Notes: generated from the letters alone by a model not told the origin. A DNA stretch of 64,000 nt from Falsiruegeria mediterranea M17 (GCF_900302455.1 NZ_ONZG01000005.1:248001-312000); one strand, 5' to 3'. Numbered from the stretch's first letter, positions 16,507 to 25,781 are shown. A program made the numbers and translations.

Positions 16507-18188
16507 ACCGCGCCCTCCTGCGGATAGACCCAATGGTCCGCCGTTTCGGTCGTCAGGTCCTCGGGGTATGGCGCGCCCGCGTACATGCAGATCCGCACCC
16601 AGCGGTCGGAACGCGGATCGAAATGCGTGGCCCCAAAGAACGAAAGCTTTGCCCGCAGCATGTCGATGGGCAGCACCTGTGCGCTGATCGTGTTGTCGCG
16701 GATCTCGCCATAGGGCGCCACCCGGCTCATTTGGGCGCGTCGGACGGTGTGGCGGTGTTCGGGATGCTCCAGCAGAAAGGCCGCGACAGTTCCCTGACGA
16801 CCGTTCAGTGCCCGATGGGCCAAAACCGCATCCCGTGCCGGTGCAAGGGGCTGTTCATAGTCGGCAATGGGTTCGTCAAATCGCTCTCCCATGCGCGGCT
16901 CCAGCTTCTCTTCGGACACGTACCAGGCCCGCGCGCAGTTCTCGGGCGCGTCCCAGTCCAGATCCAATGCCCAGCCAAAGCTCTCTTGGATCAGGTCACG
17001 CACCTCGGTCACGTCCATCGACCCTTCGATGGAAAAAGCCGCACCGTTGCTGTCGGCCATGCACGATGTCAAACCGTCCACAAGGTCGGGGTAAGGTTCC
17101 AGGATCAGCGAAGCGACGAGTTCTTGCCCCTCTTCACTCAGGGCCCCCTCAGCCCAAGTCATCAAACGGTCCCAAGGATAATCAGTGATCAAATCGTCTG
17201 CGCCGACAAGAGAGGTGAGCGCCAACAAATCGGTTTTCAGCGCTGCCAGTTTCTCGATCTGGATTGGATGCTCTGAGCGCCAGCGGTCGACCGAAACTTC
17301 GCTCCGACGCAGCATTCTGCGAAACACCTGCGCCTCGCTTTCGGTCGCCTCGCTCACCGACCGCACACGTGCAATGGCCTCTTCGCGCACCATGATCCAG
17401 TTGTTGAACAGGATGGGATGGTTGACGATGAAGGGCGCCATGCCCAATCCCGTCGAATTGCCGATCCCCAATCGCCGTGCGATGGCCAAATCCAGAGGAA
17501 CCGCCGCATCGCCCCCCTTGGCACGGGCCATATGCTGCACCAGATCCCGCACAAACGTGCGTGTCAGAAACACGGATAGCATCTCGGCCTGAAAAGGGGC
17601 CTGAACTTCGGCACGACCCGCGATCTTTTCCCGGTCCGCAGCGCCAAATTTGCCCGAGCCGTAAACGGCCGTGGTGCGCATCAGATAGCCCACCTTGTCG
17701 ATCTGGTCAAAATCCGGTTGCTGCCCTGCCGCCAGACGATCCACCACATGCGCCCACAGGCGCACCGAGCGATTGGCGCGTGACAACGACAGCTCGCTCT
17801 CGCTGACCCGTCCTGCCTCTTGCAGCGGCACGTTTTGTGACAGCCGTTCAATATCCGCCTCAGTCGGAACCCCGTCAAACAGTGCAAATGTGGCATCCCA
17901 GGCCTCGGCAATCACCCGGTCCGAGCGCATCTCGGGCGGCAGGTCATGGGCAAAAGCCACCAGCGAATAGGTCCGCTCTGGCCCCTTGGCCGAATAGACC
18001 GCGCAGCCCACCCCGTTTTCATCAATCCGAAACACCGGACGCGAAAAGCTCCAGTTTTCCTGCGCCATGCGGCGGGTCAGCTGCCGCATGAAGCTCAGGC
18101 GGCATTGATGCAGCGACCCCAACCGCGACAGGCGCATCACTGTCGCTGGGTCTCGCCGGGGGATGGTGGTCTGCGCAGGTGCTTCCAT
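16503..18188 (-). CDS. Conserved uncharacterised protein, 561 residues
   Basis: A large soluble protein with no signal peptide and no motif I can assign. It begins with a basic stretch rich in Arg (RLSRLGSLHQCRLSFMRQL) and contains YGSGKFGAADREKI near the middle and STGLGMAPFIVNHP about 70 residues on. An AAGGA ribosome site lies at the end of the upstream dipeptidase gene, and the 3' end overlaps the DUF3726 gene by four bases. The conserved pairing with DUF3726, a dipeptidase-like gene and a dehydrogenase suggests an enzyme of the same pathway, unidentified. Confidence 0.7.
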   Translation of the reverse strand: MEAPAQTTIPRRDPATVMRLSRLGSLHQCRLSFMRQLTRRMAQENWSFSRPVFRIDENGVGCAVYSAKGPERTYSLVAFAHDLPPEMRSDRVIAEAWDATFALFDGVPTEADIERLSQNVPLQEAGRVSESELSLSRANRSVRLWAHVVDRLAAGQQPDFDQIDKVGYLMRTTAVYGSGKFGAADREKIAGRAEVQAPFQAEMLSVFLTRTFVRDLVQHMARAKGGDAAVPLDLAIARRLGIGNSTGLGMAPFIVNHPILFNNWIMVREEAIARVRSVSEATESEAQVFRRMLRRSEVSVDRWRSEHPIQIEKLAALKTDLLALTSLVGADDLITDYPWDRLMTWAEGALSEEGQELVASLILEPYPDLVDGLTSCMADSNGAAFSIEGSMDVTEVRDLIQESFGWALDLDWDAPENCARAWYVSEEKLEPRMGERFDEPIADYEQPLAPARDAVLAHRALNGRQGTVAAFLLEHPEHRHTVRRAQMSRVAPYGEIRDNTISAQVLPIDMLRAKLSFFGATHFDPRSDRWVRICMYAGAPYPEDLTTETADHWVYPQEGAV

Positions 18189-18193
18189 GACCG

Positions 18194-19177
18194 TTATCCT
18201 TTTGGGGTGAAGTTTTCAGCGAAGAACCGATACCAGTTCCCGCCCATGATCCCGTCAATTTCGTCCGCGCTCAGACCGGTCGCACTCAGCCCCTGACGGA
18301 TGTTGCCAAAGTGGCGGTTGTCTTCAAACCAGCTGGGCATCGGAGGGAAGCCAGGATTGCTGGCAGATCCCTCGCCATAGTCTATTTCCTTGGTCCACCG
18401 CCCCACGCGCATCCATTCGACGATGCTGTCGGGCTGATCCTGACACAGGTCAGTGCCGATGCCCAAATGTTCTGCCCCATACTTTTCAGCCGTTCGCGCG
18501 ATCATTTCGCAAAAGCTGTCCAGCGTGCAGTCGGATTTGTCTTTCAGGTGATGAGGGTAGACCGAAAACCCAAGCATCCCACCATTTTCCGTCACCGCGC
18601 GAATAACGCTCTCGCGCTTGTTGCGCAGCGCGGGCTGCCATTCATGAGGGTTGGCGTGGGTGATGGCGATGGGACGTTCCGAGATTTCGGCCGCCTCAAT
18701 GGTCGAACGATCCGCCGAGTGGCTCATGTCCACCACCAGGCCCACGCGGTTCATTTCCTTGATAACCTGCTTGCCCATGCGGGTGATGCCCGCGTCCTCA
18801 TCCTCGTAACATCCCGTCGCGAGCAATGACTGGTTGTTATAAGTGAGCTGCATGAACCGCGCACCAAGGGTGTGCAGGATTTCAACAAGGCCGATGTCAT
18901 CTTCGATTGGGCTGGGGTTCTGAAAGCCAAAGAACACTGCCGTACGCCCGGTTTCCCGCGCGACGTCGATATCGCTGGCCCATTGACCCTTCATGATCAG
19001 ATCGGGGTACTGCTCGAACCAGCGGTTCCACTTTTCAAAATTCAGAACCGTTTCGCGAAAGTTCTCATGGTACGAAATGGTGACGTGGATTGCGTCAACG
19101 CCACCCTCACGCAGTTGGCGAAAGACCTTTTCCGACCAGTTCACATATTGCAGCCCGTCGATCAGGTACCCGGACAT
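18194..19177 (-). CDS. Membrane dipeptidase-family (peptidase M19-like) protein, metal site incomplete
   Basis: A 327-residue TIM-barrel metallohydrolase-like protein. It has the two barrel His motifs of renal dipeptidase (VDMSHSA with His153 and ITHANP with His174). The N-terminal His-x-Asp pair is replaced (IDGLQY), and the glutamate motif reads FGFQNPSPIED rather than EGG. It lacks a signal peptide. The start at 19177 (MSGYLID) follows AAGGGAGAACGAC. It lies between the aldehyde dehydrogenase and the 561-residue gene. It is unlikely to be a standard dipeptidase; a related hydrolase with a one-metal or altered site is more plausible. Confidence 0.85.
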   Translation of the reverse strand: MSGYLIDGLQYVNWSEKVFRQLREGGVDAIHVTISYHENFRETVLNFEKWNRWFEQYPDLIMKGQWASDIDVARETGRTAVFFGFQNPSPIEDDIGLVEILHTLGARFMQLTYNNQSLLATGCYEDEDAGITRMGKQVIKEMNRVGLVVDMSHSADRSTIEAAEISERPIAITHANPHEWQPALRNKRESVIRAVTENGGMLGFSVYPHHLKDKSDCTLDSFCEMIARTAEKYGAEHLGIGTDLCQDQPDSIVEWMRVGRWTKEIDYGEGSASNPGFPPMPSWFEDNRHFGNIRQGLSATGLSADEIDGIMGGNWYRFFAENFTPKG

Positions 19178-19252
19178 GTCGTTCTCCCTTGGATCACTCA
19201 CGATCTGAGCTGCGCCCAACGTCTTAAGCCGGGCGCATGCCTTGCAATTTGC

Positions 19253-20695
19253 TTACACCGGGCCTGCGCTGATGTAGGCGGTTTTGACAGTGGTATAGAA
19301 CTCGGCCGCCGCCTTGCCCTGCTCGCGCGGGCCATAGGAGCTGTCACCGCGCCCACCGAAAGGCACGTGATAGTCGGTCCCTGCGGTTGGCAGGTTCACG
19401 GTCACGACGCCCGTGCGCGCATTGCGTCGGAAATGGGTAGCGCGGGCCAGTGACTTGGTCACGATCCCCGAGGTCAGGCCAAAGTTGGTGTCGTTCACGA
19501 CACTCAGCGCCTCGTCATAGCTGCCCACCTTGATCACGGACGTCAGAGGGGCAAACATCTCTTCGCGGTTGATGCGCATGTCGTTGGTGGTGTTCAGAAA
19601 CACGCCGGGCGACATGTAGAACCCCTGATGCGGCATGTCCAAACGCGCGCCACCGCAGGCCAGCTCGGCCCCTTCGGTTTTGCCCAGATCAACGTAAGCC
19701 AGGTTCTCCTGCAGCTGCTGTTCACTGACCACAGGCCCCATCTGAACGCCATCTTCCAGGGCATGGCCAACTTTCATCGCCTGTGCACCAGCCACCAGCT
19801 TTTCCACGAAAGCGTCGTGGATGCCGGCATGAACCACCAGACGCGACGAGGCCGTGCATTTCTGACCAGTGCCGCCGAACGCGCCACCCAGGGCAAGCGA
19901 TACAGCTAGATCCAAATCGGCGTCGTCCATCACTGCCAGCGCGTTCTTTGAGCCCATCTCCATCTGTACCTTGGTCAGGTTCTGGATCGCGGCGGCGGCA
20001 ATGCCCTTGCCGACAGGGACCGACCCCGTGAAGGAGATCGCGTTGACCTTGGGGCTTTCGACCAGACGCTGACCGATAGAGCGACCCGATCCCATGACCA
20101 GCGAGAACAGACCCTTGGGAATGTCCTGACGTTCAATGATCTCGGTCAGGGCAACAGCCGAGGCTGGTGTGATGTTGGCCGGCTTCCAGACAACCGCGTT
20201 GCCATAGCAGAGCGCCGGCGCGATTTTCCATGAGGCGGTCGCCGTGGGGAAGTTCCACGGGCTGATGATCGCGACAACGCCAACGGCTTCGCGGCGCACG
20301 TCTACTTCGATGTCGGGGCGCACTGAATCCGCGTTTTCGCCGATCTGACGCAGGCATTCGGCCGCGTAGTAGGTAAAGAACTGACCAGCGCGATAAACCT
20401 CGCCCTTGCCTTCGGCCAGCGGTTTGCCCTCTTCCCGGCTGAGCAGCGTGCCAAGTTCTTCGGCCCGCGCCATCATTTCGTTGCCGATGGCGTTCAATAC
20501 AGCCTGCTTGCGCTCCAACCCGTATGCGGCCCATTCGGCCTGGGCGATGCGTGCCTGATCGAGCGTCGCATCGAGCTGATCGGCACTGGCTTGAGTGAAC
20601 ATGCCAACCAGATCGCTCAGATCCGAAGGGTTGCGGTTTTCGATTTCGCTTTCGCCCGCCAGCCATTCGCCAGCGATCAGGTTCAGTTTGGTCAC
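19253..20695 (-). CDS. Aldehyde dehydrogenase family protein (semialdehyde-type)
   Basis: NAD(P)-dependent dehydrogenase of 480 residues. Catalytic Cys280 lies in GGTGQKCTASSR and general base Glu246 in VQMEMGSKN; the cofactor-binding FTGSVPVGKG (222-231) is also present. The pattern resembles alpha-ketoglutarate semialdehyde dehydrogenases more than betaine aldehyde dehydrogenases, by eye only. I use the GTG at 20695, which gives the usual N-terminus; no ATG fits. It is the first gene of the operon and is divergent from a LysR gene, 103 bases apart. Confidence 0.93.
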   Translation of the reverse strand: MTKLNLIAGEWLAGESEIENRNPSDLSDLVGMFTQASADQLDATLDQARIAQAEWAAYGLERKQAVLNAIGNEMMARAEELGTLLSREEGKPLAEGKGEVYRAGQFFTYYAAECLRQIGENADSVRPDIEVDVRREAVGVVAIISPWNFPTATASWKIAPALCYGNAVVWKPANITPASAVALTEIIERQDIPKGLFSLVMGSGRSIGQRLVESPKVNAISFTGSVPVGKGIAAAAIQNLTKVQMEMGSKNALAVMDDADLDLAVSLALGGAFGGTGQKCTASSRLVVHAGIHDAFVEKLVAGAQAMKVGHALEDGVQMGPVVSEQQLQENLAYVDLGKTEGAELACGGARLDMPHQGFYMSPGVFLNTTNDMRINREEMFAPLTSVIKVGSYDEALSVVNDTNFGLTSGIVTKSLARATHFRRNARTGVVTVNLPTAGTDYHVPFGGRGDSSYGPREQGKAAAEFYTTVKTAYISAGPV

Positions 20696-20780
20696 GGTAC
20701 GCCCCAGACAACAGATTTCAGTTTGGAACAGGATGGACTTTGACGACCACATCAGTCAAATTCAATTAACTCAAACTTAT

Positions 20781-20795
20781 TTCAGAAACACTGAA
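20781..20795. promoter_or_regulatory. Candidate LysR box in divergent promoter
   Basis: TTCAG-AAACA-CTGAA, a perfect 5-bp inverted repeat that fits the LysR T-N11-A rule, lies three bases before the LysR start codon in the gap shared with the aldehyde dehydrogenase operon. A site so close to its own start fits autorepression by the LysR protein. AT-rich sequence just upstream (20758-20780) may hold the promoter elements. Confidence 0.45.
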
Positions 20796-20798
20796 GTC

Positions 20799-21707
20799 AT
20801 GTCGATCAAACTGGAAACTCTACGCACCTTTTGCACCGTGGCCCAAACCGGCAACCTGGCCGAGGCTGCCGACCGCCTTGGCCGCACGCAATCGGCAGTT
20901 TCAATGACCCTCAAGCAGTTCGAAGAGCATCTGGGGCGCAAACTGTTTCAGGGCGAGCGCAAGGCACAGTTGTCAGCCCTTGGGGAAGAGGTCTTTGAAC
21001 AAGCCCTGAAACAGGTGCGCGCCTACGACGAAACCATCCAAGGTATCGAAGGCGCGGCACAGTCGCGCCACGGGCAGATCCGCATCGCTTCGGTCCCCTC
21101 GGTGGCGGCGGTGGTGTTTCCGGCCGTAACAGATCATATGACGAAACGCTTCCCCGGCGTGAAGATCGAGCTGCGCGATACCCATACGTCACAGGTGTTG
21201 GACGCCCTTCTGAGCGGGCGCGCAGACATTGGCATTGCCTCTGGTCACCATCCGTTGAACGGGATCGAAGCCGTTCCGCTTTTTCGTGACCCCTTTGGGT
21301 TGATCGCCTCCGCAGATCATCCACTGGCGCGGGCCCCGCAGCATCCAACATTGGCCGAAGTGGTCACCCGAAAGTTCGTCAAGAACGCACTGTGTGATCT
21401 GATCCAAACGCCCGATTTTCTGAGTGCGGTTGGCATATCCGATGTGACGATCCAGAACACCCTGTCGTTGGTCGCAATGGTACAGACCAAAGACTGGGTG
21501 ACGATCCTGCCGCAAACCGTGACCCGTTTTCTGCCCCAATCCGTCATTTTTCGCCCCATTAGGGACCTGCCGGATCAGCGTGAAGTATTTTTGTATGTCC
21601 GAACCCGCTCACCTTACGCGTCCATCACGCGGGACTGCGCCGAGTTTATCCAGTCGCGGGATTGGAGTTGTACACTCCCGCAGTCAGGTCCTGATGCGGT
21701 TTCATGA
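20799..21707 (+). CDS. LysR family transcriptional regulator
   Basis: A 302-residue regulator with the N-terminal winged helix (LETLRTFCTVAQTGNLAEAA, then TQSAVSMTLKQFEEHLGRKL) and a C-terminal effector-binding domain. The start is the ATG at 20799 (MSIKLE); longer frames run into the dehydrogenase gene on the other strand. It is divergent from the six-gene operon at 12.9-20.7 kb and very likely its regulator. Whether it activates or represses cannot be read from the sequence. Confidence 0.93.
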   Translation: MSIKLETLRTFCTVAQTGNLAEAADRLGRTQSAVSMTLKQFEEHLGRKLFQGERKAQLSALGEEVFEQALKQVRAYDETIQGIEGAAQSRHGQIRIASVPSVAAVVFPAVTDHMTKRFPGVKIELRDTHTSQVLDALLSGRADIGIASGHHPLNGIEAVPLFRDPFGLIASADHPLARAPQHPTLAEVVTRKFVKNALCDLIQTPDFLSAVGISDVTIQNTLSLVAMVQTKDWVTILPQTVTRFLPQSVIFRPIRDLPDQREVFLYVRTRSPYASITRDCAEFIQSRDWSCTLPQSGPDAVS

Positions 21708-21993
21708 ACGCCAAGATTGCTTTCGCATGTCGTTGGCCTGCCGTGCTGCACCCCCCATAAGGCAGTTACTGGAACCCTTGATCAATTGTGTGATTTACCC
21801 TCAGGGGGACTTTGCAAAGTTCATCAAACGGCCCATCGGAGACCTTCATATTGGTCCTGTGATGCTGCGCTTGCAGCCCGCATAGCTGTCTTCGCTGTGC
21901 CTGCTCGATATCGATAGAGACCAAGGTCTAAAGAGCGGAGTTTATGGACGTTTTGCTAACCCACTCGCGCAGCCGATAATTTGACGCGGTCAC

Positions 21994-23280
21994 TCATCCG
22001 CCGAACCCAGCGACTTTGGGAAGCCACGTGGACAAGGCTGGGAAGGCAAAGACGATTATCAGTCCCAGAAACATCAGCGCCGCATAGGGCAATGAGCCGC
22101 GAATGACGTCCCACAACGGAGCCTTGGCAATGCCTTTGATGACGAAGAGGTTCATTCCCACAGGGGGTGTGATCAGTGCCAACTCGAGGTTGATCATCAA
22201 CAGTATACCATACCAGATCGGATCGATGCCAAGCGCCACCATGACCGGAAAGACAATTGGTGTCGTGATCAGAATGATCGAAATTGTCTCGAGAAACATG
22301 CCCAACACCAGGATCAAACACATCACCGCGACAACAAACATTGCCGGGTTCAGACCGATGGCCGTGACCTGTTCCATAATTTCAATGGGAAGACGGATGA
22401 TCGTCACGGCGTGGCCAAATAGCGCCGCTGCTGCCAGTATCATGAACAGCATGGCCGTTGTACGCACCGTCTCGAACGCAGTGAGCCAAAGGTCATGCAG
22501 ACCGAAGTTACGGTAAATCACGACGCTGATGATCAGCGCATAAAGGCACCCGATGGCTGCGGCTTCGGTCGCGGTAAAAATACCCAAATAAATGCCGCCC
22601 AAAACAACCGGTGGCATCAACAGGGCCCAGATCGATTGCTTCATACGTGCCCAGATAAGACCCATGCCCGCAAAGGGCTGAGCGACGACCGCACCACCGA
22701 ACCCGGCGCTGATCATTGCCCAGGCAGCAAAGATCGCAGCCATCATGATACCTGGGATCAGCCCGGCCAGAAACAGCGCCCCGATCGAAGCCTCGGTCAC
22801 GATCGCGTAGAGGATCAGCGGCCCCGATGGCGGGATCAAAATGCCCAGTGTGCCGCCCGCAGCGATCACGCCGTAGGAATAGCTAGGTCGGTAATTAAAG
22901 CGCTTCATCTGCGGGATGGCCGTCGAACCGATGGTCAGCGCGGTGGCAACAGAAGAGCCAGAGATGGCCGCAAAGATGGTACAGGAAAGGATCGTGGCGA
23001 CCCCGAGCCCCCCGCGCAAATGGCCGACCAACGCGTTGGCCGCATCATAAAGGTCTTTTACAACACCCGCGCGGATCATCACATGAGCCATGAAGGCAAA
23101 CATCGGGATGGCCGTCAGAAGGCCATTGTTGAGCTTGGCAAAGACTGTGTCGGCGGCGCTGTTCACATTGCCTTCGGTCAGCAGCATGATGATCAGCGAA
23201 GTCAGACCGAGACCGGCAAAAATGGGCATGCCCGTCAAAAGAAGAACAATCAAACCGGACAAAATCAAAAAAGTCGTCAT
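21994..23280 (-). CDS. TRAP transporter large permease (DctM)
   Basis: A 428-residue integral membrane protein with about 12 hydrophobic segments; signatures include AAISGSSVATALTIGSTAIPQM and ILIPPSGPLILYAI. The start ATG at 23280 overlaps the DctQ stop (ATGA). It is the last gene of the CoA-transferase/lyase/TRAP operon. The 286 bases that follow, up to the convergent LysR gene, show no convincing terminator or gene. Confidence 0.95.
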   Translation of the reverse strand: MTTFLILSGLIVLLLTGMPIFAGLGLTSLIIMLLTEGNVNSAADTVFAKLNNGLLTAIPMFAFMAHVMIRAGVVKDLYDAANALVGHLRGGLGVATILSCTIFAAISGSSVATALTIGSTAIPQMKRFNYRPSYSYGVIAAGGTLGILIPPSGPLILYAIVTEASIGALFLAGLIPGIMMAAIFAAWAMISAGFGGAVVAQPFAGMGLIWARMKQSIWALLMPPVVLGGIYLGIFTATEAAAIGCLYALIISVVIYRNFGLHDLWLTAFETVRTTAMLFMILAAAALFGHAVTIIRLPIEIMEQVTAIGLNPAMFVVAVMCLILVLGMFLETISIILITTPIVFPVMVALGIDPIWYGILLMINLELALITPPVGMNLFVIKGIAKAPLWDVIRGSLPYAALMFLGLIIVFAFPALSTWLPKVAGFGG

Positions 23281-23807
23281 GGGCGGCGTACCGTCAAAAG
23301 AGTGAAGATGCGGGCCATTGCCGCCAAAATAAGGATACCCATGCCAATCAACAGGAACCCTTGCGGGATCCACATTTGAACACCCAGATATCCGTCCGAA
23401 TAGACACCAAAATCGTAGGAAAATTGAACCATGAGAACGGCGCTGTAGAGGATGGCGGACGCCACAAGGATCACTCCGATCATCCCCCATAGTTCAACCA
23501 ACCACTGCATGCGCGGTCCCGCGCGTTCGGTAAGCAAATCAACGCCAAAGTGCTCGCCACGTAAAAGCACTTCGCCAGCGCCCAGAGCAACCATCGCCAC
23601 AACGATGAAGCCATTGAGCTCGTCCGAGAATGTGACCGGAGTTCCGAGCACATACCGCATGAATACACTGTAACTGACCACCCCGAAGACGATGAGCACC
23701 AACAGTGCGGCTACGCCCGCGCCGGACAGCGTGACAAGGCGTATTGCCCGTTCTACCCCTGAGACCGCAAGGGTCCCAGAAGCAGTGGTTTCAGGATCGA
23801 GCTTCAC
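23277..23807 (-). CDS. TRAP transporter small permease (DctQ)
   Basis: A 176-residue four-helix membrane protein. Family features include the FMRYVLGTPVTFSDELNGF region after helix 1/2 and the paired C-terminal helices. I use a GTG start two bases past the stop of the binding-protein gene (coupled translation); an ATG at 23885 would overlap that gene by 77 bases and add a non-hydrophobic tail, so it is less likely. It forms the inner-membrane complex with DctM. Confidence 0.88.
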   Translation of the reverse strand: MKLDPETTASGTLAVSGVERAIRLVTLSGAGVAALLVLIVFGVVSYSVFMRYVLGTPVTFSDELNGFIVVAMVALGAGEVLLRGEHFGVDLLTERAGPRMQWLVELWGMIGVILVASAILYSAVLMVQFSYDFGVYSDGYLGVQMWIPQGFLLIGMGILILAAMARIFTLLTVRRP

Positions 23808-23808
23808 G

Positions 23809-24807
23809 TCAGTTTGAGATCTGGTTGACCAGCTCGAGCAGTTTAACGCCGTCCTCGCCAGTCGCGCTGCCAAAGGATGCGTCAAACGCAGGTGCCATCA
23901 ACTCTTTCCAGGCAGCTTCTTCTTCAGGCGTTTGGAAATGGACTTTCATACCCATCTCCTCAAGTTGCGAAGGCGCGGCGGATGAGGCCTCTTCCGATGC
24001 GTCTACAGCCCAAACCGCTGCTTTTGCACCCGCGTCCGCAATGACGGCTTTTTGGGCGTCAGTAAGCCCGTTGTACCAGGCTGGGTTCAAGTAGCCATGA
24101 AAGAACACGCTAAAGAGCGGCACAACGGTAACATGGTCCTGAACTTCAAAGTATTTCCGCGAATACGCGGCGGCGATGTCGGTCATTCCGGCATCGATCA
24201 CACCAGTTGATAGCGCTTCATATACCTTAGAGCCTGACATCGCCGAGGGCGCTGCCCCCATCGCAACCAGCCCGGCGTCAGCGACCGGGTTCAGCCCCCT
24301 GATCTTCACGCCTTCAAAGTCGGCAGGGTTGATCAACGGTGCCCCTTTTGACGTCATTGCGGTCATCCGAGTGGTGAAGAGCCACACAGCGTTTTGCACG
24401 CCTTTTTCAAGCAGCTTCTCTTCCAAGAATGAGGCCGCTTCGCTACCTGGCCAGGCGGCAAGCGTTTCCAGATCGGTGACCGCATAAGGTTTCAGCGTCA
24501 CGTTCATGACTGGCAGAGTTTTACCCCACTGCGGATTGATCGAAAACGCACATTCGATATTGCCTTTTGCCACCGACACGATGTTCTCACGCGCACCGAC
24601 AAGACTGTTGGCACCAAAGACCTGAACATCGATCTCGCCATTCGACTGGGTTTCGATTTCGGCGGCCCACTGGTCAATCACTTTCGCAATATGGTGCGAT
24701 GGCGGCAGCTGGTGGCTGCAGCGCATTTCGGTTGCTTCGGCGAACACTGCGGTGCCCAAGCTTGATGCAGCCAATAGCGAGGCCGCCACTGTTTTCTGGA
24801 TGTTCAT
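23809..24807 (-). CDS. TRAP transporter solute-binding protein (DctP)
   Basis: Periplasmic binding protein, 332 residues, with a Sec signal (MNIQKTVAASLLAASS, cleavage after VFA). The DctP fold is indicated by the conserved GVKIRGLNPVADAG strand, where the carboxylate-clamping Arg sits, and the EALSTGVIDAG motif. The ATG at 24807 is preceded by GTGGAGGAAAAC. It lies directly after the lyase gene, so it probably binds the acid that the upstream CoA-transferase activates. Confidence 0.94.
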   Translation of the reverse strand: MNIQKTVAASLLAASSLGTAVFAEATEMRCSHQLPPSHHIAKVIDQWAAEIETQSNGEIDVQVFGANSLVGARENIVSVAKGNIECAFSINPQWGKTLPVMNVTLKPYAVTDLETLAAWPGSEAASFLEEKLLEKGVQNAVWLFTTRMTAMTSKGAPLINPADFEGVKIRGLNPVADAGLVAMGAAPSAMSGSKVYEALSTGVIDAGMTDIAAAYSRKYFEVQDHVTVVPLFSVFFHGYLNPAWYNGLTDAQKAVIADAGAKAAVWAVDASEEASSAAPSQLEEMGMKVHFQTPEEEAAWKELMAPAFDASFGSATGEDGVKLLELVNQISN

Positions 24808-24839
24808 GTTTTCCTCCACTTTGTCATTTTAGTTTAGTG

Positions 24840-25781
24840 TCAGGCGCGCCAGTTAATCTGGCGCGGTGTTCCGGCACGTGGCAACCCACCGAAAAATTGT
24901 TCATTTGGCATCTCAGTTGCTACGATCTCGCGAACAGAGAATAACTTTTCCAGATCAATGCCGGTCGCAAATCCCTTTCGCTCGCAAAGATATACAAGGT
25001 CTTCAAAGACCACGTTTCCTGTTGCGCCGGGTGCAAATGGACATCCCCCGAGACCCGCCAACGAGCCGTCAATCACCCGGACGCCAGCGTCCAATGCAGC
25101 ACAGGCATTGGCGATCCCCATCCCCCTAGTGTCGTGCAGGTGAATGCTCAGTGTGACATTGCCCAGTTCATTTTTCACCCGCCGCACGACGTCACCCACC
25201 TGATCGGGTCCGGCAACTCCAACGGTATCTGCTAGGCCTATGACGTTTGCACCGGCTTCGGCACATGCGACTGCGATCCGCACCACATCGTCTGGATCGA
25301 CCTCGCCAGCAATCGAGCAGCCAAACGCCATCGAAATGCCGACGTGAACTACCGGCTGGGTTTCAGCATTGCGTGCCAAGTCTACGGTTCTGCCAACAAG
25401 TGCAATCGCCTCCTTTTGAGAACGGCGCGCATTTGCCTGGCTGTGTTCTTCGGTTGCGGAAACAACCGTCACAATTTCACCGACCAAAGTTTGAACTGCA
25501 TCCACTGCCCCACGATCGTTCAAAACAAGCGCTGCAGAATGTACATTGAGATCGTCGCAAACGTCGATCAGCTGCCGAACATCTGCAAATTGCGGCATAG
25601 AGCTGGCTGGAAGGAATGAACCGATTTCAAAGTGCCCAACACCCGCGGCACTTTCCTGGTGCAGCCATTCGGTCTTGGCCGTTGTGGATGGGTAGCGATC
25701 GACCATCTGAAGCCCGTCGCGCAAACCGACCTCACGCAACACGACCCTGTCGGGGGGGTATGTTTCGGACAGGCGGCTCAC
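24840..25781 (-). CDS. Hydroxymethylglutaryl-CoA lyase family protein
   Basis: A 313-residue TIM-barrel lyase of the DRE-TIM family. Residues 15-25 (LREVGLRDGLQ) carry the catalytic Arg and metal-binding Asp, HLHDTRGMG (about 215) gives the two metal-binding His, and GGCPFAPGATGN (about 243) holds the mobile catalytic Cys. It should cleave a 3-hydroxy-3-methylacyl-CoA-type substrate such as HMG-CoA or citramalyl-CoA. Its ATG overlaps the CoA-transferase stop. The linked CoA-transferase suggests that it cleaves a CoA ester made from an imported acid. Confidence 0.9.
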   Translation of the reverse strand: MSRLSETYPPDRVVLREVGLRDGLQMVDRYPSTTAKTEWLHQESAAGVGHFEIGSFLPASSMPQFADVRQLIDVCDDLNVHSAALVLNDRGAVDAVQTLVGEIVTVVSATEEHSQANARRSQKEAIALVGRTVDLARNAETQPVVHVGISMAFGCSIAGEVDPDDVVRIAVACAEAGANVIGLADTVGVAGPDQVGDVVRRVKNELGNVTLSIHLHDTRGMGIANACAALDAGVRVIDGSLAGLGGCPFAPGATGNVVFEDLVYLCERKGFATGIDLEKLFSVREIVATEMPNEQFFGGLPRAGTPRQINWRA

